A stretch of 64,000 nucleotides of DNA. Origin: Planctomycetota bacterium (lineage in GTDB: Bacteria; Planctomycetota; UBA8742; UBA2392). Position numbers and translations under genes: made by a program. The stretch spans positions 1-64,000 of the forward strand of contig JADLFN010000003.1 in assembly GCA_020845475.1 (NCBI GenBank), read 5' to 3'. The notes under the pieces were generated by a model, which was not told the origin of the DNA, did not search any database, and saw nothing but the letters and a program-made list of their open reading frames with translations. Positions 51,637 through 59,482 of this stretch are shown piece by piece (within the stretch, counting starts at the first letter, position 1; the number at the start of each line of letters is the position of its first letter).

Positions 51637-53292
51637 GTGCCCGTTTACGAATACAAAGCGCTTGATGCCAAAGGCAAGTCCGCCAGCGGCATCGTTGATG
51701 CCGACACCGCCCGCGACGCGCGCGAGAAGCTGCGCTTTCAGAAAATCTACGTCACCGACATCAATGAAGTCCGCGGCACAGCCACCAAACGCGAAGTCGT
51801 CAAAGACGCGGCTTCGGGCGAAAAGCGCATCGTCGTCTCCCAGACGCTGCCGCCGGTGATGCAGGCCTGCGCGGTGATGGCCTTTGTGGCCGCGGGCGTT
51901 GAGATTATCCAGTTGCTGATGGCCTGGACTTCCACGCCGGATGTGGTCGCACTAGCCGGCCAGACCGCCGCCGACGTACCGCAGGTCACGGGCATGATGC
52001 TGGTGATCAAAGGGCTGTCCGCCGCCGCAACCGCCATGTTCGGCTATGCCATTGCCCGTGGCCGCGCCTGGGCGCTGTGGGTAACGGCTCTGTTTGCGCT
52101 CGTGAATTTCCTGCCTTCGTTCTCGAAGCTGTTGGGCGAGAACGACTACATGCAGGGGCTGTTCAGCCTGTTGTTTGGCGCGCTGGCGGGCATGTGCGTG
52201 CTGGCCTGGGCCAAGTTCAAAGACATCGGCGGCAGCGAGGGCAACGACAAGATCTCGAACCTGAACGAGGTCAGCGCGGTCACGCGCCAGCTGGCCACGC
52301 TGCTGCACAGCGGTATCCCGCTGGCGCAGTCGCTCACGGCCGTGATTGAGCAGGCCGAGGCGCCCGGGTTGCAGAAAGTGCTGCGCCATTTGCGCGAGCA
52401 GGTTTCGCAGGGCGTTGATTTCGCCAGCGCCCTTGAAACCTGCCCGGGCTATTTCAACTCACTTTACGTGAACATGGTGCGCGCGGGCCAGGCCTCGGGC
52501 CAGCTCGATGACGTGCTCACACGCGTGGCCGAATACCTCTCCAACCAGAACCGCATGCGCAACAAGGTCATCAGCGCCATGATGTACCCGGCAATCATGC
52601 TGACCGTGAGCGTGCTGGTGGTGATCGCGCTGATGACGTTCGTGGTGCCCAAGATTACGCAGATTCTGATCGAGCAGAAAATCCCGCTGCCGCTCCCGAC
52701 CCAGATCCTGGTGACGGTCAGCGACTTCATGGCCAGCTACTGGGAGTTGTGCGTCAAGGCGCCCCTGGTGGCCTACTTCTTCTTCCAGGGCGCTTTGCAG
52801 AGCGATGCTTTCCGCCTGAAGTGGGACACGTTCATACTCAAGATGCCGCTGTTTGGAGACCTGCTGAAAAAGACGGCCGTGAGCCGCTTTGCCATCACCT
52901 TTGCCGTGCTGCTGCGCTCGGGCATGCCCGCACTCGACAGCCTGCGCATCGTGAAAAAGATCGTGGGCAACCGCGCTCTGCAGGAAGTCATCCAGGGCAT
53001 CCACGACAGCATCCTTGAGGGCACGGACATCTCCACGCCCGTCAAGAAATCCGGCGTGTTTCCGCCCATGGTCGGCTACATGATTGCCGTCGGCGAGCAA
53101 ACCGGCGAGCTGGAATCGCTGCTTGAGCGCGTGGCCACGGCCTACAATGAAGAAGTTGATATCGCCATTCAGCGCATGACCGCGCTGATTGAACCGATCA
53201 TGATCGTGCTCATGGCCGTGGTCGTGGGCGGCATCGTGGCCGCGGTCATCATCCCCATGCTGCAGATGAGCAGCCAGGGCGCCGCCGGTTAG
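51637..53292 (+). CDS. Type II secretion/type IV pilus F-family protein with extra membrane segment
   Basis: 551 residues from GTG 51637, with GAGG 7 bases before it; a normal GspF/PilC is about 400. It begins with the family start PVYEYKALDAKGKSASGIVD. Two T2SSF domains follow at about 212-335 (VSAVTRQLATLLHSGIPLAQ) and 410-545 (RFAITFAVLLRSGMPALDSL, ending with MVGYMIAVGEQTGELESLLE), with the usual inner-membrane helices. Between the N-terminal part and the first domain there is an insertion of about 130 residues with roughly four predicted helices (about 75-97, 118-140, 143-163, 172-193). GspE, GspG and pilin genes are missing nearby, so this is an orphan component. Confidence 0.9.
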   Translation: MPVYEYKALDAKGKSASGIVDADTARDAREKLRFQKIYVTDINEVRGTATKREVVKDAASGEKRIVVSQTLPPVMQACAVMAFVAAGVEIIQLLMAWTSTPDVVALAGQTAADVPQVTGMMLVIKGLSAAATAMFGYAIARGRAWALWVTALFALVNFLPSFSKLLGENDYMQGLFSLLFGALAGMCVLAWAKFKDIGGSEGNDKISNLNEVSAVTRQLATLLHSGIPLAQSLTAVIEQAEAPGLQKVLRHLREQVSQGVDFASALETCPGYFNSLYVNMVRAGQASGQLDDVLTRVAEYLSNQNRMRNKVISAMMYPAIMLTVSVLVVIALMTFVVPKITQILIEQKIPLPLPTQILVTVSDFMASYWELCVKAPLVAYFFFQGALQSDAFRLKWDTFILKMPLFGDLLKKTAVSRFAITFAVLLRSGMPALDSLRIVKKIVGNRALQEVIQGIHDSILEGTDISTPVKKSGVFPPMVGYMIAVGEQTGELESLLERVATAYNEEVDIAIQRMTALIEPIMIVLMAVVVGGIVAAVIIPMLQMSSQGAAG

Positions 53293-53374
53293 CCAATAAC
53301 GCAGAACGCAACATCCAAAATGGGCAGCCCAGGCGGGCCACCCATTTCGAATTCTGAATTTCTAATCTTGAGTT

Positions 53375-53397
53375 CGCATGGCGCGAAGCGCCATGCG
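53375..53397. repeat. GGCGC hairpin
   Basis: CGCATGGCGC-GAA-GCGCCATGCG, a perfect 10-bp stem that begins right after the stop codon of the gene at 53399 (minus strand). There is no U-run. An imperfect stem AAATGGGCAGCCC / GGGCCACCCATTT (about 53317-53347) precedes it after the GspF-like gene. Confidence 0.7.
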
Positions 53398-53398
53398 C

Positions 53399-54565
53399 CT
53401 ACCAGTCAAGGTCGCTGAATTTCTCGACGGACTTTTCGTCCCAGGTTTCGGTCATCTTGCCTTCCTTGTCGTAAACCTGGTTGCGCACAAATCGCTTGGC
53501 CTCCACGCACTTCCAGCCCTGTTCGGTTTTCTTCATCTTCAGCCAGTGCTTGCCGCCCCACTCGTTTTGCGGCGCGAACAGGAACGTTTCCACGCCCGCC
53601 TCCGGCTTTTCGTGCTTCTCGATCGCGCGCAGTGGCTCGTCTTTGGCGCGCTCCTTGGTGTCCTTGAGTCCCTTCTCGTAATCGGCCTTGGCCGCGGCTT
53701 CGGCCGCTTTCCAGCTTTCCGGCGTGAACAACGGCCGGGCCACCTCCATGATCGCCGGGGCCATCCTGCCCACAAAGTGGAAGAACAGTGCGAACTCAAG
53801 GCCAAAGCCGCCCAACTGCGTGAGCAGCGAGCGCGCCGAGGCCTCCGCCCCGCTGTTGTCCACTTTTACGTCCAGCACGCCAAAGGTCAGGCCGTACACA
53901 AACCACTGCTTGAGCGTTTCCTGCACTTGCCACTTCCGCGCCGGCTCATCGCCGGTTTTGCCCTCGGCGCTCCAGTCAATGTCGAGTGTTTCGTGGCGCT
54001 CGATCGCCCACAGCTCGCCCTGCTTCACGCACAGCAGGCGCTGCTGCTCGCTCTCGCGGCTCACGCTCGTCTTGCCTTCGGCATCGGTGCTCGTGATCTC
54101 GGTGAATCGCTCCAGCGTCACCAGCACTTTGCCGTCGGCCTGTTTTTCCTCGCCAATCACGGCAAAGGGCAGCGTCTGGCGCGCCACCTTGGAGCCGGAC
54201 GCCGAGGCCTCTTTCTCCTTGTTGGCTTTGTCCGCAGCCTCCAGCTTGTTGACCAGCGCTTCCTCCATCACTTTGCAGCGCATGCGGTGCGAGAACTCCG
54301 CAATCAGCGCGTCGCTCTTGGCGCGCAGCGCCTTGTGCTCGGGCGAGCCGCTGTCCTGTGCGAAGGCGAGCACGAACTCCATGGCCGCGTCGCGCGCGGT
54401 CGTGCGCCTCAGCTCGCGCGTTGCCGTGGCGGAGAAAACAGCCGTCTCGATCGCATCGCCCTTGATCTCCACTTTGAACGGCGCGCCGGCCGGAGCTTCC
54501 TGCGCCTGCGAGGCAATAACGCCCGCCACCAGCAGTGCCGCAATCAGAAACGTGCGCTTCAACAT
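53399..54565 (-). CDS. Exported protein of unknown function
   Basis: 388 residues starting at ATG 54565: signal peptide (MLKRTFLIAALLVAGVIASQ, cleavage near AQEA). The rest is largely helical and charged, with an NTF2-like look in the first half (DAAMEFVLAFAQDSGSPEHK) and a hydrophobic segment in the middle (GGFGLEFALFFHFVGRMAPA). The last 60 residues form beta strands (GKHWLKMKKTEQGWKCVEAK). No family is recognised. The general design resembles the exported proteins at 43624 and 3045. It ends on a hairpin and starts 38 bases downstream of the ppk stop, so it may be in one transcript with ppk. Confidence 0.75.
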   Translation of the reverse strand: MLKRTFLIAALLVAGVIASQAQEAPAGAPFKVEIKGDAIETAVFSATATRELRRTTARDAAMEFVLAFAQDSGSPEHKALRAKSDALIAEFSHRMRCKVMEEALVNKLEAADKANKEKEASASGSKVARQTLPFAVIGEEKQADGKVLVTLERFTEITSTDAEGKTSVSRESEQQRLLCVKQGELWAIERHETLDIDWSAEGKTGDEPARKWQVQETLKQWFVYGLTFGVLDVKVDNSGAEASARSLLTQLGGFGLEFALFFHFVGRMAPAIMEVARPLFTPESWKAAEAAAKADYEKGLKDTKERAKDEPLRAIEKHEKPEAGVETFLFAPQNEWGGKHWLKMKKTEQGWKCVEAKRFVRNQVYDKEGKMTETWDEKSVEKFSDLDW

Positions 54566-54603
54566 GCCAATCTCCCTAGACGCGCCGCCAAACGGCGCCA
54601 CGA

Positions 54604-56763
54604 TTAGACCTCGCGCATCCGGATGCTGACGCCCGTCGTCGGGCGCCTCATGCTCTCCGAGGGCGAATTCTGGCGCGCGAGCTTCATGAACGCTTCCTGC
54701 GCGTTCACGAGCGCCGCGCCTTCTGCCGGTTTAACGACCCGGTACGCGCCCGAAGCCAGCAATTCCCGCGCTTTCACATTATCCGACAAAAACATCCCCA
54801 GAATTTCATCGCGCACGCGCGCCTTCAGCCGCGCGTCCTCGATCGGGAACGCCACCTCCACGCGCCCGCGCAGGTTGCGCGGCATCCAGTCCGCGCTGCC
54901 CAGGAACACTTCCGGCTCGCCGCCGTTCTCAAAATGAAAGACGCGGCTGTGCTCCAGGAAGCGCCCGACGACGCTGCGCACGGTGATGTTTTCGCTCACG
55001 CCCTCCAGGCCCGGGCGCAGGCCGCAGATGCCGCGCACAATCAGGTCGATCTTCACGCCTGCCTGGCTGGCGGAATAGAGCGCGCGCATGATGTCCACAT
55101 CGATCAGCGCATTGACCTTGGCAATGATGCGCGCGGGTTTGCCCGCCTTGGCGTGCTGGGCTTCGCGCTCGATCAGGCGCATGAACGCGGGCAGCATCTC
55201 AAAGGGCGCCACGAGCAGCTTCTTGATATCCGGCTGCAGCGAGCGCGCCGTAAGCACGTTGAACACTTCGGCCACGTCATCCGCAATCGCCGGGTTGGCG
55301 GTGAGCAGAGAGAGATCGGTGTAAGTCGCGGCTGTGGTCGGGTTGTAGTTGCCCGTGCCCAGGTGCGCGTAGCGGCGCATGCCGTCTTTCTCGCGGCGCA
55401 CCAGCAGGCACAGCTTGCAGTGCGTCTTCAGGCCCACGAGACCATAGGTCACCTGCACGCCCGCGTTCTCAAGACGGCGCGCCCAGCGGATGTTCGATTC
55501 TTCATCAAAGCGCGCCTTGATTTCGACCACGACCGTGACCTGCTTGCCGGCCTCGGAGGCGGCGCATAGCGCGCCAATGATCGGCGAATCCTCGTTGGTG
55601 CGATAGAGCGTTTGCTTGATCGCGACCACGTTGGGGTCGCGCGCGGCGCTCTGGATGAAGCTGAGCACGGTCGAAAACGAATCGTAGGGGTGATGCAGCA
55701 GCACATCTTCCTTGCGAATCGCGGCAAAGAGCGATTCGCTGTCGTCGGCGCTGACGCGATCGACGGGCGTAAAGGGTTTGTCGCGCAGGTCGTGGCGCTG
55801 GATCTCGTTGTAGAGCCTCATCAGGCGGTTGAGGTTGACCGGCGCGTGCACGCGGTAGATGTTCTGCTCCGTCACGTGCAGGTTTTCACGCAGGCGCTCC
55901 AGGATTTCGGGCGCCATGCCGTGCTCGATTTCGAGGCGCACCACATCGCCGCGGCGGCGCTGGCGCACTTCGTTCTCGATCGCCATCAGCAGGTTTTCGA
56001 CTTCTTCTTCTTCGAGATAGAGGTTGCTGTTGCGTGTGACGCGAAATGCGCCCGTAGCGACAATTTTGTAGCCGCGGAACAACTGGTCGAGGCGCCGGCG
56101 CACCGCGGCCGCAAGCATGATGTACTCGAGCTTGCCCTTCTTGCTCGGAATCGGGATCACGCGTTTCAAAAGGCGCGGCACGGTGACTACACCAAGCGAG
56201 CGCACCAGGTTGCCATCGGTGTCGCGGCCCTCAAGCAGCGCGGCTAGACACAGCGCCTTGTTGGCGACATAGGGGAAAGGGTGCGCGGGATCGACGGTGA
56301 TGGGCGTGAGCACGGGCTCAAGCTCTTCCTGGAAGTAGGTGTCAAGGAAGGCCTGGGCCGTGGCTGTCAACTTGGGTTCACCGGCGTGAATCTCGATGTT
56401 CTGCTCATTGAGCGCGGGCAAAAGCTCTTTTTCCCAGCAGGCGTATTGCTCAGCCACCATCTTGTGGGCGCGCTCGGAGATTCTCACAAGTTGCTCAGCG
56501 GGTGTGAGGCCGTCAGGGCCCACGGCCTCGTTGCGCGCTTCCACCTGCTGCATCAGGCCCGAAACGCGCACTTCGAAGAATTCGTCAAGATTGTTGGCCG
56601 AGATCGCCAGGAACTTCACGCGCTCCATCAACGGGTTCGAAGCGTCGTGGGCTTCATCGAGCACACGCTGGTTGAACTCCAGCCACGAAAGCTCGCGGTT
56701 GACGTAGAGTTTGGGGTCATCAAGGGAAAGAGCCTCGGGGGCGACAGTGGCAATGTCAGTCAT
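54604..56763 (-). CDS. ppk1: Polyphosphate kinase 1
   Basis: 719 residues. Makes inorganic polyphosphate from the gamma-phosphate of ATP, reversibly. The N-terminal domain is typical (YVNRELSWLEFNQRVLDEA, LAISANNLDEFFEVRVSGL). The catalytic C-domains have the autophosphorylated histidine in YGLVGLKTHCKLCLLVRREK, the second conserved histidine in GRFLEHSRVFHF, and the arginines of IKARFDEESNIRWARRLENA. The ends ADWMPRNL and RVEVAFPI also match. Length is usual. The upstream region to 57109 is occupied by a repeat element; phosphate-regulation genes are not nearby. Confidence 0.97.
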   Translation of the reverse strand: MTDIATVAPEALSLDDPKLYVNRELSWLEFNQRVLDEAHDASNPLMERVKFLAISANNLDEFFEVRVSGLMQQVEARNEAVGPDGLTPAEQLVRISERAHKMVAEQYACWEKELLPALNEQNIEIHAGEPKLTATAQAFLDTYFQEELEPVLTPITVDPAHPFPYVANKALCLAALLEGRDTDGNLVRSLGVVTVPRLLKRVIPIPSKKGKLEYIMLAAAVRRRLDQLFRGYKIVATGAFRVTRNSNLYLEEEEVENLLMAIENEVRQRRRGDVVRLEIEHGMAPEILERLRENLHVTEQNIYRVHAPVNLNRLMRLYNEIQRHDLRDKPFTPVDRVSADDSESLFAAIRKEDVLLHHPYDSFSTVLSFIQSAARDPNVVAIKQTLYRTNEDSPIIGALCAASEAGKQVTVVVEIKARFDEESNIRWARRLENAGVQVTYGLVGLKTHCKLCLLVRREKDGMRRYAHLGTGNYNPTTAATYTDLSLLTANPAIADDVAEVFNVLTARSLQPDIKKLLVAPFEMLPAFMRLIEREAQHAKAGKPARIIAKVNALIDVDIMRALYSASQAGVKIDLIVRGICGLRPGLEGVSENITVRSVVGRFLEHSRVFHFENGGEPEVFLGSADWMPRNLRGRVEVAFPIEDARLKARVRDEILGMFLSDNVKARELLASGAYRVVKPAEGAALVNAQEAFMKLARQNSPSESMRRPTTGVSIRMREV

Positions 56764-56895
56764 GGCAGGAGTCTAGCGCTGGCCCATCAAGAAAGCGTAA
56801 ACGGAGCAGTATAGCATGGGCGAGCGCGGCTTGACGGTAATTGGTTGTGGGCCCGCTTCGTGTGTTCGCGCTGATTGGTAGGGCCGCTGCAAAAA

Positions 56896-57105
56896 GCTCA
56901 ACGCCGAGAAGCAAAGACGCGGAGAACGGTATTTGGGTTTAGAATCAAAGGCCACGGCCTGATCCAAACCCACTGCAAACGCTGAGCTTCTGAATCGCCC
57001 CAGTGGAAACACGTTGGTGAAGCTTCGCGAAACTCGTGGCGGATTAGCAGCCGCAGTTGTTTTGCAGTAAACCCAAAAAGCAGTTCTCGGCGTCTCGGCG
57101 TTTTG
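56896..57105. repeat. CGCCGAGA repeat element, copy 1
   Basis: Ends with inverted similarity: AACGCCGAGAAGCAAAGACG on the left and TTCTCGGCGTCTCGGCGTT on the right, about 210 bases apart. The right part shares TTTGCAGTAAACCC and AAAGCAGTTCTCGGCG with the element at 59227-59380. There is no ORF inside. It fills the gap between ppk1 and the first DUF1801 gene. Confidence 0.75.
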
Positions 57106-57109
57106 CAGT

Positions 57110-57541
57110 TTACCGCTTCCGCGAGATCGCAGAATTTGCCGACACATTGAGTGCCACCGCCGCGCGCACGAGCGCCACAAACGCGGCTTCGTTGAGTGCT
57201 TCGCCCTCATGAAGATCGATCGCGCGGCGCGTGTTGCCCTCAAGGCTCGAATTGAAAAGTTCCTTGGGATCAGCCAAAGCCGCACCCTTGGCAAACGTGA
57301 GTTTAACAGCGGCCTTGTAGGTTTCACCGGTGCAGATGATGCCGTCACGGGACCAAACAGGAACGCCCGCCATGCCATTCGAAGGCTTGCGCCATTTCAC
57401 TTCCTCAACCACCTCAGGCTCGGCCTGTTGAATCAACGCCCGAACGCGAGAAAGCGTCTCGCCGCGCCAATCGCCCAGTTCACATTTTGCGTTCGACGCG
57501 TTCGGTGAATGACGCATATCGGGGCGTTCCATAGATTCCAT
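57110..57541 (-). CDS. DUF1801 (YdhG-like) family protein, copy 1
   Basis: 143 residues. The segment VVEEVKWRKPSNGMAGVPVW, followed by CTGETYKAAVKLTFAKGAAL, and the later NTRRAIDLHEGEALNEAAFV match the DUF1801 fold, a small alpha/beta domain of unknown function widespread in bacteria. A second member is encoded at 58737, and the 3' tail of a third is at 58215. ATG 57541 or the in-frame ATGs 3 and 8 codons later may be the start. Its 3' end is flush with the repeat element. Confidence 0.85.
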   Translation of the reverse strand: MESMERPDMRHSPNASNAKCELGDWRGETLSRVRALIQQAEPEVVEEVKWRKPSNGMAGVPVWSRDGIICTGETYKAAVKLTFAKGAALADPKELFNSSLEGNTRRAIDLHEGEALNEAAFVALVRAAVALNVSANSAISRKR

Positions 57542-57569
57542 CCCGCTAAGCTCTTCGCGCGATTTGCGC

Positions 57570-58055
57570 TCAGAGGCTTTCCAGCCCTACAACGCGATCT
57601 GCCTCTCCTGACCATGACTTCAAAGTCGCTCGCCCCGGCGAACATTCACTCGTCAATTCGTCCTCCAGCGCATCGGGTTCGCGAAGATCCAGCCAGCGTC
57701 CGAACTTAGCGTACTCGCCCCCGACGTATTGAATGATAAGCAGCCGCCCATCGAGAATTGCCCTCAGAAGTTCGATGACCTCAGTGATTCCGGATTCGTC
57801 GGGATTGCGGTGCGTATGATCCGGCCCAAATCCGATGCTCGGCGTCGCCTTTTCATCCACCCATATCTCGATCAATCTGTCGTTTTCTCCCGAGGGTGAC
57901 GGGACACGTATATCGATAGAAAGTCCGTCGTTCTCACCAGATTGGATCATTTCGGAATGAACGCGAACATTAGGAAATGCTGCAAACAGAGCTGAAGCGA
58001 ATCGCTTTGAAAACGATCCAAGCGCGTCAAATTCCAATACACGTCGTTCATTCAT
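57570..58055 (-). CDS. Unknown small protein
   Basis: 161 residues from ATG 58055 (MNERRVLEFDALGSFSKRFA). Alpha/beta, acidic, without signal peptide or membrane helix. Features: a SxSGENDRLIEIWVDEK strand pair, IIQYVGGEYAKFGRWLDLRE and a tail rich in Ser/Glu. I do not recognise a family; it has the size and feel of immunity or accessory proteins. It lies 28 bases upstream of the DUF1801 copy 1 gene on the same strand. Confidence 0.7.
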   Translation of the reverse strand: MNERRVLEFDALGSFSKRFASALFAAFPNVRVHSEMIQSGENDGLSIDIRVPSPSGENDRLIEIWVDEKATPSIGFGPDHTHRNPDESGITEVIELLRAILDGRLLIIQYVGGEYAKFGRWLDLREPDALEDELTSECSPGRATLKSWSGEADRVVGLESL

Positions 58056-58083
58056 AGGTGCGGCGCCAGCTTTGGAGACCATG

Positions 58084-58181
58084 TAGGGCGACGCATGCGT
58101 CGCCCGCGAACCACCCTCGACCTGCGTTCGGGGCGAGGCATCCTACTTCCCCAAGGCTTCGTAGGACATTTGCCTCGCCCC
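58084..58181. repeat. Two GTAGGGGCG-type inverted repeats
   Basis: First, the perfect 20-base palindrome GGGCGACGCATGCGTCGCCC (58086-58105), preceded by GTA. Second, GGGGCGAGGCA (58130-58140) pairs with TGCCTCGCCCC (58171-58181), and within it TCCTAC (58141) pairs with GTAGGA (58161). Both carry the GTAGGGGCGA-like text seen elsewhere in the window. Confidence 0.75.
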
Positions 58182-58214
58182 TACAAAGAGCCCGTCTACC
58201 GCGCGGGCGCGCTG

Positions 58215-58276
58215 CACCAGCCGCTCACATGCGTTCTCCGGGCAATTGGCTGGCTTGACTTGCCCAACTGGCGCAT
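58215..58276 (-). pseudogene. 3' tail fragment of a DUF1801 gene
   Basis: About 60 bases (58217-58276) match the last codons and the stop of the DUF1801 gene at 58737 (58729-58788) with five differences. Read on the minus strand it still encodes SWASQASQLPGERM and the TGA, compared with SWAKQASQLPGERM in the intact gene. The rest of the gene is missing; the unknown gene at 58281 begins to its right. This marks an old duplication or insertion. Confidence 0.8.
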
Positions 58277-58280
58277 CGCA

Positions 58281-58682
58281 CTAGTCCGAGCTCGGTACAA
58301 TCCAAGGTGCGGGTAAACTTGGAAAGTGTCCCCACATACTCCAATTTGCGCCTGCATTCCCTGCGGGACGCGACGCTAGTCCCCATTCCGGTGGATCAGG
58401 AAAGCCATGCCACGGGTTTCTGATGAGGATCAGGTCCTCGCCATCGAAGGTGGTCACGTAGTCAATGTTGTGTCGGCTGACCCAATCCCGATCTCCTCCA
58501 AAAATGCCGTTCTCGGGAAAGTTTTTCCAATCGACCTTCGTCCAAACCAGCGGCTTGAGGGCTCGTTGGTGGAAGCCTCGTTCTTGATCATCAACTTGTG
58601 GCCCTTCAGCATCCCAAGGGATTGGTTCCCATTCGGGAAACACCGGATGCCGTTTGTAAATGCTCATCAGGCCTCGCTGCAA
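58281..58682 (-). CDS. Unknown protein flanked by direct repeats
   Basis: 133 residues from ATG 58682, or 128 from ATG 58667 (MSIYKRHPVFPEWEPIPW). Rich in Trp and Pro, no signal peptide, no recognised domain; the pattern FHQRALKPLVWTKVDWKNFP is distinctive. It sits exactly between two copies of the DUF1801 3' end (58217-58276 and 58729-58788), so it seems to have been brought in or copied together with that sequence. GC content and codon use appear lower than in neighbours, fitting an accessory gene. Confidence 0.65.
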   Translation of the reverse strand: MQRGLMSIYKRHPVFPEWEPIPWDAEGPQVDDQERGFHQRALKPLVWTKVDWKNFPENGIFGGDRDWVSRHNIDYVTTFDGEDLILIRNPWHGFPDPPEWGLASRPAGNAGANWSMWGHFPSLPAPWIVPSSD

Positions 58683-58736
58683 ATCCCAAGACCATTGTAC
58701 TAACGCAAGCTCGAGCAGCGACGTACCTCCAGCCGC

Positions 58737-59168
58737 TCACATGCGTTCGCCGGGTAATTGGCTGGCTTGTTTTGCCCAACTGGCGAATTGGCTTTCGTCG
58801 AGTTTGTCGTCTTCGTGGATGTCGAGGTAGCGCACTTCTTTTTGCTTGGATTTGCCAGGCGGGATGGGACTCAGCTTGGCGCCCTTGAAAAACGCGACCT
58901 TGATGTACTTCGCGAAGCAATGGATGCCCAGGAACCAGCCTTGGCCCTTGATGCCGTACAGCGGTGAGTTCCATTTCACGGCTTTGTGCACGTTGGGAAC
59001 CGTGCGCGAAATCAGTGCGTCTAGCCTTCGCCCCACTTCGCTTTTCCAGCCCGGCATGGCCGCGATGTAGGCGTCGATGGGCGCTTGTCCTTCGGCCTTC
59101 GCGATCTGCGGGTTGCCGCCTGAGAGCAGCTTTGGCTTCTTGGCGCGGGCGGGTTTGGACTTGGGCAT
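58737..59168 (-). CDS. DUF1801 (YdhG-like) family protein, copy 2
   Basis: 143 residues from ATG 59168 (MPKSKPARAKKPKLLSGGNP). A basic, disordered N-terminus of about 30 residues precedes the DUF1801 domain: VGRRLDALISRTVPNVHKAV, then KWNSPLYGIKGQGWFLGIHC and KYIKVAFFKGAKLSP; it ends RYLDIHEDDKLDESQFASWA. It is clearly related in fold to copy 1 at 57110 but not close in sequence. The frame is open upstream to 59426 only through repeat DNA. The last 60 bases occur again at 58217. Confidence 0.87.
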   Translation of the reverse strand: MPKSKPARAKKPKLLSGGNPQIAKAEGQAPIDAYIAAMPGWKSEVGRRLDALISRTVPNVHKAVKWNSPLYGIKGQGWFLGIHCFAKYIKVAFFKGAKLSPIPPGKSKQKEVRYLDIHEDDKLDESQFASWAKQASQLPGERM

Positions 59169-59226
59169 GGCACGGATTTTAGTGCCAGATGCCGCCGCGG
59201 TGAACAGTCCCGCCACGGCAAACGGC

Positions 59227-59380
59227 AAAACGCCGAGACGCGGAGAAAGGCAATCTGAATTTAAGACAATCGCATATGCCTGGTTTCGGCAGTCGCTTGG
59301 GGACAAATGCGGTTGCCGTTTTCTTTGCAGTAAACCCCAAAGCAGTTCTCGGCGCCTCGGCGTCTCGGCGTTGAGCTTTA
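59227..59380. repeat. CGCCGAGA repeat element, copy 2
   Basis: Left end AAAACGCCGAGACGCGGAGA, right end TTCTCGGCGCCTCGGCGTCT followed by CGGCGTTGAGC; both ends and the inner TTTGCAGTAAACCC match the element at 56896-57105 in the same orientation. It fills most of the 314-base gap before ispG. Confidence 0.75.
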
Positions 59381-59482
59381 TGCCGCATCCAATTGAATGA
59401 GAGCCCCCACTCCGACTGCACCTCACCCTGCCGATGCGCTAATTCGCCTGCTATAATCCCGCGACCCTAGACGAGGCTACCT

